A DNA stretch of 60,677 nt from Candidatus Mediterraneibacter guildfordensis. GTDB taxonomy: Bacteria > Bacillota > Clostridia > Lachnospirales > Lachnospiraceae. The position numbers and the translations under genes are program-made. Where the stretch lies: positions 1 through 60,677 of the forward strand of contig DXIS01000011.1 of assembly GCA_019112735.1 (NCBI GenBank), in the 5' to 3' direction. Positions 16,617 through 24,761 of this stretch are shown one piece after another (position 1 is the stretch's first letter; every line of letters begins with the position of its first letter). The notes below the pieces were generated by a model. That model had not been told where the DNA came from. It did no database searches and saw nothing but the letters and a program-made list of their open reading frames with translations.

Positions 16617-18944
16617 TTAATTCTTCAGTTCATGCATCCCGCGGTACACTTTTTCCGCCGTTGCCGGGAGCTCCCGGATCGTCACGCCCACCGCGTTCTG
16701 GATCGCATTGATGATCGCCGGCGACGGCGTATTGATCACGATCTCACCGATGGATTTGGCGCCAAACGGCCCGGTAGGTTCATAGCTGCTCTCGAATTCC
16801 ACCCGGATGTTTCCAACATCCAGCCGGCTGGGGATCTTGTACTGCATGAAGGAATTGCTGTAATCCTTTCCTTTTTTGCTGTATACGATATCCTCAAAGA
16901 GCGCCATGCCGATACCCTGGGCGATGCCGCCCTCGGTCTGCACCCGGGCAAGAGCCGGATTGACCACTGTTCCGCAGTCCACCACGGCCGCATAATCTAC
17001 CATCTCTACCACACCGGTCTCTTTGTCGATCTCCACCTCGGCGATGCCGGCCATGAACGGCGGCGGTGAGGTGGGCGAGGAAAATGCCTCGCTGGCGGAC
17101 AGCGCCTCATTGTTAAAGCACATGACTTTGTTGCCGATATCTTTACGGGAAATGGATTCGCCGTTCTTCAGGTTCGTCACTTTTTCCCCGTCAAACTCCA
17201 CATCATCCACCGGGCAGCCCAGATAGTACGCGCCGCGCTCGCAGATCTTCTCCCGCAGCTTCTCGCAGGTGCGGACCACAGCCATACCGGTCACATAGGT
17301 CGTACTGGACGCATAAGATCCTGTGTCATAAGGCGAGATATCCGTATCCACGCCATGCACGATAATGTCCTTCATATCGCAGTCCAGACACTCCGCCGCC
17401 ATCTGGGACAGGATCGTGTCACAGCCGGTTCCCATGTCTGTCGCACCGACCATCAGACTGTAGAAGCCGTCGTCATTAACCTTGATCGCGACCGCACCGG
17501 TATCTACGCTGGAGATCCCCGACCCCTGCATGGCCATGGCCACGCCGACGCCGCGGACCTTTCCATTGCCCATATCGCGGCACGGATATTTCTCATCCCA
17601 GCCGATCATCTCCTTCGCACGGGCAAGGCATCGGTCAAGGGCACAGCTTTTGGCTGTCTCATTGTAATAGGCCGGCATGACCTGTCCTTCGCGGACCAGA
17701 TTCTTCTCCCGGAGCACCGTCGGATCCATGCCCAGCTCCTTCGCCAGCTCGTTGACCGCCGACTCTACGGCAAAGATGCCCTGTGTCGCCCCGTAGCCTC
17801 TGTAGGCTCCGGAGGACATGACATTCGTATAGACCACATCATAAGTGAAACGGAACGCCTCCGGACTTCCGTACAGCGGGATCGACTTATGGCCGGACAG
17901 CCCGACCGTCGTCGGTCCGTGCTCTCCGAACGCACCGGTATTTGATAAAGTATATAGATCAATGCCGCGGATATTTCCCTCGTTATCTGATCCGACGCGC
18001 ACGTGCAATTCCATCTCGTGGCGCGGGGAGGACGCGGTCATGGATTCTTCTCTCGTAAACAGGATCTTGGCCGGTTTGCCCGTCTTCCAGGTCACAACTG
18101 CCGGATACACTTCCGACACCGACGTCTGTTTCGCGCCAAATCCTCCGCCGATGCGCGGTTTGATCACGCGCACCTTGCTCTTCGGGATGTCCAGGGCGTT
18201 GGCCAGGATCCGCCGCACATGGAACGGCACCTGGGTGGATGAAACCACGTTGAGCCTGCCGTATGCGTCCAGATAGGTATAGGTGCGGAATGTCTCCATC
18301 ATAGCCTGCTGGTTCGCCTGCGTATGGTAGACCCGGTCGATCACATGCTCACAGGAGGCAAGCACGGCTTCAATATCGCCGGCCTCGCTCACGCCGTGAG
18401 CGCAGAGGTTGCGCTTATTGTCCGCCCCCACCGGGCAGAGGCTCCGCCAGTTCTCCTCCGGATGGACCAGGACCGGATTGTCCTTCGCCTTGCGGAAATC
18501 CAGTACCGGCTCCAGCACCTCGTATTTGATCTTTACCAGTTTCATCGCCTTACGGACGGCTTCCTCGGATGTGCCCGCCACGATCGCCGCGGCGTCCCCG
18601 ACGAAACGCATCCGCTGATCCAGGATCAGCCGGTCATAGGGGCTGGGCTCGGGATAGGTCTGTCCCGCCATCGTAAACCGCTTGTCCGGACAGTCCTTGT
18701 ATGTCAGGATGCATTCGATCCCGGGCACTGCCTTCGCCCGCTCTGTATTGATCTCTTTGATCAGCGCATGGGCGTGGGGGCTGCGGATGATCTTGACGAT
18801 CAGACAGTCCTCCGGTGCCAGGTCATTGGTATAGACCGCCTTTCCGGTGACCAGTGCCTCCGAATCCACTTTCGGCACGGCATGGTTTACAATACGCATC
18901 TCTTCCGCACTGCTCTTTGCTGTATGATCTCCTGTCATGCTCAT
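16617..18944 (-). CDS. xdhA: Molybdenum-binding subunit of a xanthine-dehydrogenase-family hydroxylase
   Basis: The 775-residue protein binds the molybdopterin cofactor and carries the hydroxylation site. Family motifs are KAVYTNDLAPEDCL (N-terminal domain), RIGGGFGAKQ (molybdopterin loop), SGAYRGYGATQGIFAVE, GIAQGIGMALFED and, near the C-terminus, GAKSIGEIVINTPSPAIINA containing the catalytic Glu. The start at 18944 overlaps the stop of the iron-sulfur subunit (ATGA) and follows GGAGGTGCAG; a longer frame exists but is not supported. It is the last gene of a three-subunit operon. Xanthine or another purine is the likely substrate, but aldehyde or nicotinate-like substrates cannot be excluded by sequence. 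No XdhC-type insertion factor or molybdopterin genes are adjacent. Confidence 0.9.
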   Translation of the reverse strand: MSMTGDHTAKSSAEEMRIVNHAVPKVDSEALVTGKAVYTNDLAPEDCLIVKIIRSPHAHALIKEINTERAKAVPGIECILTYKDCPDKRFTMAGQTYPEPSPYDRLILDQRMRFVGDAAAIVAGTSEEAVRKAMKLVKIKYEVLEPVLDFRKAKDNPVLVHPEENWRSLCPVGADNKRNLCAHGVSEAGDIEAVLASCEHVIDRVYHTQANQQAMMETFRTYTYLDAYGRLNVVSSTQVPFHVRRILANALDIPKSKVRVIKPRIGGGFGAKQTSVSEVYPAVVTWKTGKPAKILFTREESMTASSPRHEMELHVRVGSDNEGNIRGIDLYTLSNTGAFGEHGPTTVGLSGHKSIPLYGSPEAFRFTYDVVYTNVMSSGAYRGYGATQGIFAVESAVNELAKELGMDPTVLREKNLVREGQVMPAYYNETAKSCALDRCLARAKEMIGWDEKYPCRDMGNGKVRGVGVAMAMQGSGISSVDTGAVAIKVNDDGFYSLMVGATDMGTGCDTILSQMAAECLDCDMKDIIVHGVDTDISPYDTGSYASSTTYVTGMAVVRTCEKLREKICERGAYYLGCPVDDVEFDGEKVTNLKNGESISRKDIGNKVMCFNNEALSASEAFSSPTSPPPFMAGIAEVEIDKETGVVEMVDYAAVVDCGTVVNPALARVQTEGGIAQGIGMALFEDIVYSKKGKDYSNSFMQYKIPSRLDVGNIRVEFESSYEPTGPFGAKSIGEIVINTPSPAIINAIQNAVGVTIRELPATAEKVYRGMHELKN

Positions 18945-19411
18945 GCCTGCACCTCCTTCTCTTTCTGAGCCGCCATATATTTCTGTATAGCGCGCAGCTG
19001 GCTCATGTATCCGGTACACCGGCACAGATTGCCGGCCAGATATTCTTTGATCTCATCCAGGTCAGGATCCTGTAATTCGCGCTTCATGGCCAGTACATTC
19101 ATAATGAATCCCGGAGAGCAGAATCCGCACTGCTCACCGCCCTCCGCCGCGAGGAACCGGCCGAACTCCGCCGCCTCTTCCTCCACGCCTTCCAGGGTCG
19201 TGATCTCACATCCGTCCACGGACGCCGCCAGCACGGAACAGGACAGCCGGGACTTTCCGTTGATCCATACAGTGCACAGGCCGCAGTTGGTCGTCTCACA
19301 CCCGCACTTGATGCTCTTGCATCCCAGGCTCCGGAGCACGTCCATCAGGACCGCGTCCGCTTTCACATCGATGCTGATCTGTTTTTTATTTAAAATAAAT
19401 CTGATCTCCAT
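18941..19411 (-). CDS. xdhC: [2Fe-2S] subunit of the xanthine-dehydrogenase-type hydroxylase
   Basis: This 156-residue electron-transfer subunit has a plant-ferredoxin-type domain (KCGCETTNCGLCTVWINGK, then LSC) and a four-helix C-terminal domain holding the second cluster (CGFCSPGFIMN, then GNLCRCTGYM). The length is standard for the small subunit. The start at 19411 lies one base after the stop of the FAD subunit (TGATATG), and GGAGG is 9-10 bases upstream. The three subunits are therefore translated in step: FAD, Fe-S, Mo. Confidence 0.95.
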   Translation of the reverse strand: MEIRFILNKKQISIDVKADAVLMDVLRSLGCKSIKCGCETTNCGLCTVWINGKSRLSCSVLAASVDGCEITTLEGVEEEAAEFGRFLAAEGGEQCGFCSPGFIMNVLAMKRELQDPDLDEIKEYLAGNLCRCTGYMSQLRAIQKYMAAQKEKEVQA

Positions 19412-19412
19412 A

Positions 19413-20216
19413 TCATCTGCCCTCCGCAAGGATCGAACTCATCTCACGCCGCAGCAGGACTTCCGCCAGATGCAGCCTGTACTCCGCGCTTCCACGCATG
19501 TTCGATCCATAGGTAAATTCCGATGCCACCTGTCTCGCATAATCCGCGATCATCTCTTCCGACGCGTCCGCCGGGATCTCCCATTTCTTCTCGATCAGCG
19601 CCGCTTTCATAGGCCGTGCGCCGACGGAGAAATACCATGTCTCCTGCCCGTGTACGATCCCTGTCACCACAGCGCAGGCGATCACCGGAAAATCCGTCTT
19701 TGTCCGGCGGATGGAATCATAACGGAACCTCCGTTTTCCCTTCCGGACGATGACCGAAAGCAGGATATCCTTGTCCGGAGCACGATTGACAAAATCCGAC
19801 AGCCGGACGATCCCGCCGTCATAAAGCTCCACAAACGTATCCAGCGCCAGGAACGCCGTCAGTACATCCGAGAATCCGAACCTTCCGTAAATGCTGCCGC
19901 CGATAGTCGCCTGATTGCGGAACTGCACGCCCACGATGTGCCGGATGCTCTCCGCGATCCCGTCGCCAAAAAACTCTTTCAGCGCTTCACATTCCTCCAC
20001 CTGGCGCAGCGTGCACATGGCGCCGATCTTGATCACATTGTCCTCATCATGGATCTCATCAAGGCCCAGTCCCGACAGATCGATCAGTGTCTTCACATGC
20101 GCCTTCCCGAGCCGCATCCACATCATGCCGCCCATCACCCGGCTGCTGCGCGCCTGATTCAGTTTGTACGCCTCCTCCAGCGTCGCCGGTTTTACATAAT
20201 TATCAATCGTAATCAC
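19413..20216 (-). CDS. xdhB: FAD-binding subunit of the xanthine-dehydrogenase-type hydroxylase
   Basis: The 267-residue subunit belongs to the CO-dehydrogenase/XDH flavoprotein fold: an N-terminal FAD domain (VITIDNYVKPATLEEAYKL, with a variant GGMMWMRLG loop at about 30-40), GAMCTLRQVEE, and HIVGVQFRNQATIGGSIYGR in the flavin-contact region. The initiator is GTG at 20216, preceded by AAAGGAGAGCAACT; an ATG frame to 20300 lacks a ribosome site. The first FAD loop reads MGGMMWMRLG rather than the more usual GGTDLLP-like sequence, a divergence worth noting. It is the first gene of the operon. Confidence 0.9.
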   Translation of the reverse strand: MITIDNYVKPATLEEAYKLNQARSSRVMGGMMWMRLGKAHVKTLIDLSGLGLDEIHDEDNVIKIGAMCTLRQVEECEALKEFFGDGIAESIRHIVGVQFRNQATIGGSIYGRFGFSDVLTAFLALDTFVELYDGGIVRLSDFVNRAPDKDILLSVIVRKGKRRFRYDSIRRTKTDFPVIACAVVTGIVHGQETWYFSVGARPMKAALIEKKWEIPADASEEMIADYARQVASEFTYGSNMRGSAEYRLHLAEVLLRREMSSILAEGR

Positions 20217-20315
20217 AGTTGCTCTCCTTTCTGATCCTGCCCGGTTGATATGAAAATGGAACTGCGTAAAAAAAGTGCAAATGCAAGTTCTGTCATTCAC
20301 ACCTATAGCTAATTA

Positions 20316-20344
20316 ATTTTAACATGCGCCGCCCCGAATGTCAA
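20316..20344 (-). promoter_or_regulatory. Promoter of the xdh operon
   Basis: On the minus strand TTGACA (20344-20339), a 17-bp spacer and TAAAAT (20321-20316) lie about 100 bp before the xdhB GTG. The transcript would have a ~100-base leader in which I saw no clear riboswitch. Confidence 0.65.
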
Positions 20345-20381
20345 AGAATAACTGCCCCCGGCAGATCGATGCCGGCGAATC

Positions 20382-20433
20382 GTCAACCCGTTTTATTGTT
20401 TTGGTTGACATTTCAGCCTCGGATGTGATACCG
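20382..20433 (+). promoter_or_regulatory. BirA operator and promoter of birA-bioY
   Basis: GTCAACC (20382-20388) and GGTTGAC (20403-20409) form a perfect inverted repeat with a 14-bp spacer. This resembles the known biotin-repressor operators of bacteria (a 9-bp half-site ending in AACC, 14-16 bp spacer). The right half-site overlaps a -35 box, TTGACA at 20405-20410, with a weaker -10 (GATACC, 20427-20432). Biotin-loaded BirA would thus repress its own gene and bioY. Confidence 0.72.
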
Positions 20434-20455
20434 TATGAAGCCAGAGGTGAATATA

Positions 20456-21430
20456 ATGAAAACAAAGGAACAGCTGCTTATTCTTTTTGAAAACAATAAA
20501 GGATGCTATTTTTCCGGAGAAGAGATCGCGGAAGCACTCTCGGTCTCCCGCACCGCCGTCTGGAAGGCGGTGAAGACCCTGCGGGACGACGGATACCGCA
20601 TCGACGCCGTGCCAAACAGAGGATACCGGCTTGCTGAAGACAGCGACATCCTCTCCGCACAGGGGATATGCCGATACCTGGCGCCGGACTGCGCCATGAT
20701 CCGGCCGGAGATTTTTCCCGTCCTTGACTCCACCAACCGGAAAGTCCGGGAACAGGCTGCCGCAGGCGAACCTGAGGGATATACGGCCATCGCCCTGCAG
20801 CAGACCGCCGGAAGAGGCCGCCGCGGGCATCATTTCCACTCCCCGGCCGGCACAGGCATCTACATGAGCCTGCTGCTCCGCCCGGCGGATCTCAGCGCAC
20901 AGGACGCATCCCGGCTCACCACTACGGCCGCAGTTGCAGCCTGTGAAGCCATTGAAGACGTATCCGGGAAAGAAGCGCTGATCAAATGGGTGAACGATAT
21001 ATTTGTCAATGGAAAAAAAGCGGCGGGCATCCTCACCGAGGCTTCTGTTTCTGTGGAAAACGGGCTTCTGGAATATGCCGTCCTGGGGATCGGTATCAAC
21101 GCCCTGCCGCCTGAAGACGGTTTCCCTGATGATATACGGGATATCGCCGGCGCCGTATTTGACGGACCGGTAAGCGACGGGAAAAACCGTCTGGCGGCGG
21201 AATTCCTGAACCGCTTTATGTCATATTACCACGCCCCGCAGGACGCCGTTCTGTACAGCCGCTACCGGGAACGCTGCTTCGTGATCGGCAGGACCGTGCA
21301 GGTCTTCTCGGCAAATGGAAGCCGGACGGCAAAAGTCCTCGACCTGGGCGATGACTTCCGGCTGATCGTGGAATATGAAAACGGAGAAAAGGAGGCGCTC
21401 ATTTCCGGTGAGCTCAGTGTAAAAATCTAA
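20456..21430 (+). CDS. birA: Bifunctional biotin ligase / biotin operon repressor
   Basis: BirA activates biotin as biotinyl-AMP, attaches it to carboxylases and represses biotin genes. An N-terminal winged helix-turn-helix (FSGEEIAEALSVSRTAVWKA, about 15-60) shows it is the regulatory class. The ligase domain has the biotinyl-AMP loop QQTAGRGRRGHHF, IKWVNDIFVNGKKAAGILTE with the active-site Lys, and an SH3-like C-terminal domain (VQVFSANGSRTAKVLDLG). The start at 20456 has AGAGGTG upstream. The stop overlaps the bioY start (TAATG). Confidence 0.96.
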   Translation: MKTKEQLLILFENNKGCYFSGEEIAEALSVSRTAVWKAVKTLRDDGYRIDAVPNRGYRLAEDSDILSAQGICRYLAPDCAMIRPEIFPVLDSTNRKVREQAAAGEPEGYTAIALQQTAGRGRRGHHFHSPAGTGIYMSLLLRPADLSAQDASRLTTTAAVAACEAIEDVSGKEALIKWVNDIFVNGKKAAGILTEASVSVENGLLEYAVLGIGINALPPEDGFPDDIRDIAGAVFDGPVSDGKNRLAAEFLNRFMSYYHAPQDAVLYSRYRERCFVIGRTVQVFSANGSRTAKVLDLGDDFRLIVEYENGEKEALISGELSVKI

Positions 21431-21972
21431 TGCAGACTGCATCACACAGAACAAAAACAATGATATACATTTCACTCTTCGCCGTCCTGATCGCCGTCTG
21501 CGCATGGATCTCCATCCCGGCGGCGGTGCCCTTCACCATGCAGACCTTCGGCGTATTCGCCGCCACGGGCATCCTGGGCGGGAAGAAAGGAACAGCCGCC
21601 ATTTGCATATACCTGCTGCTTGGCGCGATCGGCCTTCCCGTATTTTCCGGCGGCACATCAGGCCCCGGGATCCTCTTTGGCAGCACCGGCGGATACATGC
21701 TCGGATGGATCCTGGCCGGACTGGTCGCCTGGGCGGCGGAATCGGTCTTCGTACGGAGCGTCCGGACCGCCGCCCTCTCCATGATCCTCGGGCTGGCCGG
21801 ATGCTATGCTCTGGGAACGGCGTGGTTCATGGCCGTATATGCACAGGGATCCGGGCCCGTCGGACTGTGGAGCGCCGTTTCCATGTGCGTGGTCCCCTTT
21901 ATCATCCCGGACCTTCTGAAGATCGCCCTTGCACTGATGATCCGGAAACGGCTCATCCGCTTCATACAATAA
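21430..21972 (+). CDS. bioY: Biotin transporter BioY (ECF S component)
   Basis: The 180-residue membrane protein has six predicted helices and the BioY features: ISIPAAVPFTMQTFGVFAAT near the N-terminus, LLGAIGLPVFSGGTSGPGIL in the third-helix region and GGYMLGWILAGL. It binds biotin and needs an energising module (EcfAAT) encoded elsewhere. It is co-translated with birA, so biotin uptake and biotin sensing share one control point. Confidence 0.96.
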   Translation: MQTASHRTKTMIYISLFAVLIAVCAWISIPAAVPFTMQTFGVFAATGILGGKKGTAAICIYLLLGAIGLPVFSGGTSGPGILFGSTGGYMLGWILAGLVAWAAESVFVRSVRTAALSMILGLAGCYALGTAWFMAVYAQGSGPVGLWSAVSMCVVPFIIPDLLKIALALMIRKRLIRFIQ

Positions 21973-22013
21973 CCGGATTTTCTGTAATCCTTGGGATGCT
22001 TCCGGTAAAACAG

Positions 22014-22042
22014 TTGACACCCGCGCATGGCGGTGTTATGAT
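22014..22042 (+). promoter_or_regulatory. Promoter of the lysine riboswitch-dapA transcript
   Basis: TTGACA (22014-22019), a 17-bp spacer and TATGAT (22037-22042). The predicted start lies at about 22049, just ahead of the riboswitch. Confidence 0.8.
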
Positions 22043-22057
22043 TTCTGTAAATACAGA

Positions 22058-22272
22058 AACGCAGGATAGAGGTTGCATATTTCAACAGTACGCTGACGGA
22101 TGCCGCAGGGGCAGATGAACTCAGCGGAAAGGGAAATATGCCGAAAGGATGAGCCGCCTGAAGACTTGTCCTTGGGCATGACGCAAAAAGCGGCATGACT
22201 GTCATCGCAGGATGGAGAGCTATCTGATATACAGATGTATATTAAGAGACGGCGCATCTTGCCGTTTCTTTT
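22058..22272 (+). ncRNA. Lysine riboswitch (L box) with terminator
   Basis: The leader of dapA shows the conserved pieces of the lysine aptamer in order: GATAGAGGTTGC (22065-22076), AGTA in the junction, GCCGAAAGGATGAGCC (about 22140-22155), a long P4-like arm, and GGAGAGCTATC (22214-22224), which closes helix P1 with the GATAG at the 5' end. It matches in layout the lysC leader of Bacillus subtilis. After it comes a terminator, ACGGC GCATCTT GCCGT followed by TTCTTTT (about 22249-22272). Lysine binding is expected to stop transcription before dapA. Confidence 0.88.
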
Positions 22273-22341
22273 ATTGTGACAGTCCGGAACTGCCCGGTCC
22301 GTCACTGGTAATGTAAACAGAATCAAGAGGAGGAAATTAGA

Positions 22342-23226
22342 ATGGCAATTTTTAAAGGCGCAGGCGTAGCGATCGTTACCCCGATGAAAGAAAATCTGGA
22401 AGTCAATTACGACAAACTGGATGAGATCCTGGAGGAACAGATCGCCGGCGGCACAGATGCGATCATCATCTGCGGCACCACAGGCGAATCGGCAACCATG
22501 ACAGAAGCTGAGCACAGCGAGGCGATCCGCTTTACCGTAGAGAGGGTGAAACACCGTATTCCCGTCATCGCCGGAACCGGCTCCAACTGCACACGCACCG
22601 CGATGCAGCTCTCAACAGAGGCGGAAAAGGACGGCGCCGACGGCCTGCTTCTCGTAACTCCCTACTACAATAAAGCGACCCAGAACGGTCTGATCGCCCA
22701 TTACACCCAGATCTGCAACTCCGTCAGCATCCCGGCGATCCTCTACAACGTACCGAGCCGCACCGGCTGCTCGATCCAGCCGCAGACACTGGCCACACTG
22801 GTAAAAAATGTAGACAACATCGTCGGCGTGAAAGAGGCTTCCGGCAACATCGGAACCGTCGCTGAGATCATGCATCTGTGCGACGGCAACATCGACCTTT
22901 ACTCCGGAAACGACGACCAGGTCGTACCGCTCCTCTCCCTCGGAGGGATCGGCGTGATCTCCGTCCTTTCCAATATCGCTCCGGCATATGTTCACGACAT
23001 GGTATACAAATTCCTGTCCGGCGACGTAGAAGGAAGCGCGAAAATGCAGCTGGATGCGATCCCGCTGGTAAATGCCCTCTTCTGCGAAGTAAACCCGATC
23101 CCGGTCAAAGCAGCCATGAACATGATGGGCAAAGAAGTCGGTCCGTTAAGAGCTCCGCTGACCGAGATGGAAGACGCACACAAAGAAGTATTAAGAAAAG
23201 CAATGACAGACTTCGGTCTGCTGTAA
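22342..23226 (+). CDS. dapA: 4-hydroxy-tetrahydrodipicolinate synthase
   Basis: DapA condenses pyruvate and aspartate semialdehyde, the first committed step to diaminopimelate and lysine; dipicolinate for spores branches off later. Motifs are CGTTGESATM, LLVTPYYNKATQNG with the catalytic Tyr, and IVGVKEASGN with the Schiff-base Lys. The length is 294, as usual. AGGAGG lies 9 bases before the ATG. Control by the lysine riboswitch upstream fits its role. Confidence 0.98.
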   Translation: MAIFKGAGVAIVTPMKENLEVNYDKLDEILEEQIAGGTDAIIICGTTGESATMTEAEHSEAIRFTVERVKHRIPVIAGTGSNCTRTAMQLSTEAEKDGADGLLLVTPYYNKATQNGLIAHYTQICNSVSIPAILYNVPSRTGCSIQPQTLATLVKNVDNIVGVKEASGNIGTVAEIMHLCDGNIDLYSGNDDQVVPLLSLGGIGVISVLSNIAPAYVHDMVYKFLSGDVEGSAKMQLDAIPLVNALFCEVNPIPVKAAMNMMGKEVGPLRAPLTEMEDAHKEVLRKAMTDFGLL

Positions 23227-23236
23227 GGCAAACGAA

Positions 23237-23270
23237 AGGATGCGGCCCAAAAGCCGCATCCTTATTTTAT
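23237..23270 (+). terminator. Rho-independent terminator of dapA
   Basis: AGGATGCGGC (23238-23247) pairs with GCCGCATCCT (23252-23261), followed by TATTTTAT. It sits between convergent dapA and degV and may serve both. Confidence 0.88.
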
Positions 23271-23283
23271 CTTTGGTATTCTT

Positions 23284-24153
23284 TTATCGCTTTTGTCCGT
23301 AATGAACAAGTCCCACAACGCCCGGACCTGCATGGGTTCCGATGCTCGGGCTCACGTCGTTGATGATCACATTTGTAAATCCGAGTTCTTTCACCATATC
23401 TGCAACATTCTTCGCCTCGTCAATGCAGTCGCCGTGGAGCACGGCAACCATCCGGTCTTTCCCGTAATGTTCCAGATCCAGCGTCGCCTCCATTCTGGAG
23501 ACAAGCGTCTTCAGAGACTTTTTGCGTCCTCTCACTGTCCCGTCTGACTTCAGTTCCCCTTCCGCCGTCACTTTCAGGATCGGCTTGATGTTGACCAGGC
23601 TTCCGACAACCGCCGTCGTCTTCGACACACGTCCGCCCCTCTGCAGATGATTCAGGTCATTCACCGTGAAAGATACATTGATATGATCCCGCTCTTCCGT
23701 CAGGATATCATATACCTCATCCATGCTCTTTCCGGCTTTCCAGAGCTCCACCGCCCGGTAAACGGATACACCCTCTCCAAGAGACGCGTTCAGGGAGTCG
23801 AACACCCTGATCTTCCGGTCCGGATAATCCTCCAGCAGTTCATTTGCCGTAACAACAACATTATTGCAGCTTCCGCTGAGCGCACTGGAGAAGGCGATAT
23901 GAAGAATGTCCTTTCCTTCTTTCAGGATCTTCTCAAACCGCTCCCGGATCACCGCCGGATTGTTCGCCTGGGACTTCGGCAGTTCCCCGTTCCTCATGGT
24001 CTCATAAAACTCGTGTGGCGGCATATTCAGTTCATCCCCGTATACGGTATCGCCGAATGAATAGTACTGCGGGATGATCGTCAGATCATTTTCCCTGATA
24101 AATTCCGGCAGCACGTCTGAATTGGAATCTGTGGTTATCACATAATCAGCCAT
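23284..24153 (-). CDS. DegV family fatty-acid-binding protein
   Basis: DegV/FakB-type proteins bind a fatty acid and present it to the kinase FakA. The 289-residue protein has the typical N-terminus (YVITTDSNSDVLPEF), a Thr/Ser pair for the carboxylate in the SQANNPAVIRERF region, HIAFSSALSGSCNN with the conserved SSxLSG segment, and the C-terminal INDVSPSIGTHAGPGVVGL. The start at 24153 follows GGAGG; the frame extends to 24192 without support. No fakA is adjacent. Confidence 0.93.
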   Translation of the reverse strand: MADYVITTDSNSDVLPEFIRENDLTIIPQYYSFGDTVYGDELNMPPHEFYETMRNGELPKSQANNPAVIRERFEKILKEGKDILHIAFSSALSGSCNNVVVTANELLEDYPDRKIRVFDSLNASLGEGVSVYRAVELWKAGKSMDEVYDILTEERDHINVSFTVNDLNHLQRGGRVSKTTAVVGSLVNIKPILKVTAEGELKSDGTVRGRKKSLKTLVSRMEATLDLEHYGKDRMVAVLHGDCIDEAKNVADMVKELGFTNVIINDVSPSIGTHAGPGVVGLVHYGQKR

Positions 24154-24196
24154 AGTTATAATCCTCCTTAAAACACGAGAATATTTTAACACTTAT

Positions 24197-24225
24197 TTGA
24201 CCGGAACACAACAAAACGGTATAAT
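24197..24225 (+). promoter_or_regulatory. Promoter of the small Cys protein gene
   Basis: TTGACC (24197-24202), 17-bp spacer, TATAAT (24220-24225), 26 bp before the start codon at 24252. Confidence 0.75.
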
Positions 24226-24251
24226 AAACGGGATTGAAAGGAGCGATTTAT

Positions 24252-24479
24252 ATGCGAAGAAATGAACCGCCGTTTAACGGCAGACAGTTTATATTAAATA
24301 AAGCAACCGGAGAGATCCACGATCTGGACCGGGAGACGCCGGAATGCAGGATCGACAGGATCCGTCCGGACGATATCTTCAGCTGCGATACCTATGCAGA
24401 AGCCGTGCTTTTCGCATCGGTCCTCGGGATCACCCGGAACGGATGTCCGAAGTGCATACCGGAGCATCACAGGGATTGA
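24252..24479 (+). CDS. Small conserved protein with C-terminal CxxC
   Basis: A 75-residue protein starting MRRNEPPFNG, with AGGAG 8 bases before the ATG at 24252 and its own promoter. It contains FILNKATGEIHDLDRETPEC in the N-terminal half and CPKC near the end. The order (LN..., a His, a Cys, and a closing CxxC) resembles the short Ada-like metal-binding modules that end several Gram-positive secreted proteins, including the nuclease lipoprotein at 27098-28054 in this window. Zinc binding is therefore plausible. No function is known to me. It is monocistronic. Confidence 0.7.
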   Translation: MRRNEPPFNGRQFILNKATGEIHDLDRETPECRIDRIRPDDIFSCDTYAEAVLFASVLGITRNGCPKCIPEHHRD

Positions 24480-24516
24480 TACCCTGTTTGATACCTTTTG
24501 ATCTTCCGGATAAAAC

Positions 24517-24560
24517 AAAAGAGCCAGAAACGCTTATCTTTCAAGCAATTCTGGCTCTTT
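24517..24560 (-). terminator. Terminator of tRNA-Trp
   Basis: On the minus strand an 11-bp stem (AAGAGCCAGAA read 24559-24549, closing at 24529-24519) is followed by a T-rich tract (TTTTGTTTT). It lies just downstream of the tRNA. The plus strand also has a short T-run, so it may serve the gene at 24252-24479 too. Confidence 0.8.
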
Positions 24561-24565
24561 ATGAG

Positions 24566-24636
24566 CAGGGGATGAGAGAATCGAACTCCCACCAAAGGTT
24601 TTGGAGACCCCTATCATACCATTTGACCAATCCCCT
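24566..24636 (-). tRNA. trnW: tRNA-Trp (CCA anticodon)
   Basis: Folding the minus strand by hand gives a full cloverleaf of 71 bases: acceptor AGGGGAT / ATCCCCT, D-stem GTCA / TGAT, anticodon stem GGGGT / ACCTT with loop CTCCAAA (anticodon CCA), T-stem GGGAG / CTCTC with loop TTCGATT, and discriminator G. The 3' CCA is not encoded. The CTCCAAA loop matches other bacterial tRNA-Trp. Confidence 0.95.
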
Positions 24637-24669
24637 GTACCGTGGCCTGCTTTCGCAAGCCACTTGTAT

Positions 24670-24698
24670 AGTATACTGAGAGATACATCATTTGTCAA
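24670..24698 (-). promoter_or_regulatory. Promoter of tRNA-Trp
   Basis: On the minus strand TTGACA (24698-24693), 17-bp spacer and TATACT (24675-24670), 34 bp before the mature 5' end. A near-consensus stable-RNA promoter. Confidence 0.85.
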
Positions 24699-24761
24699 GA
24701 TTTTTTCTCTCTTTTTGTCTCTTTTCGTATATAAAAATATTCCGTTTTCCTAAAATCAGAG

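Noticed and set aside
20217..20320. Purine riboswitch in the xdh leader
   Set aside because: No three-way junction with the conserved purine-aptamer loops could be found.
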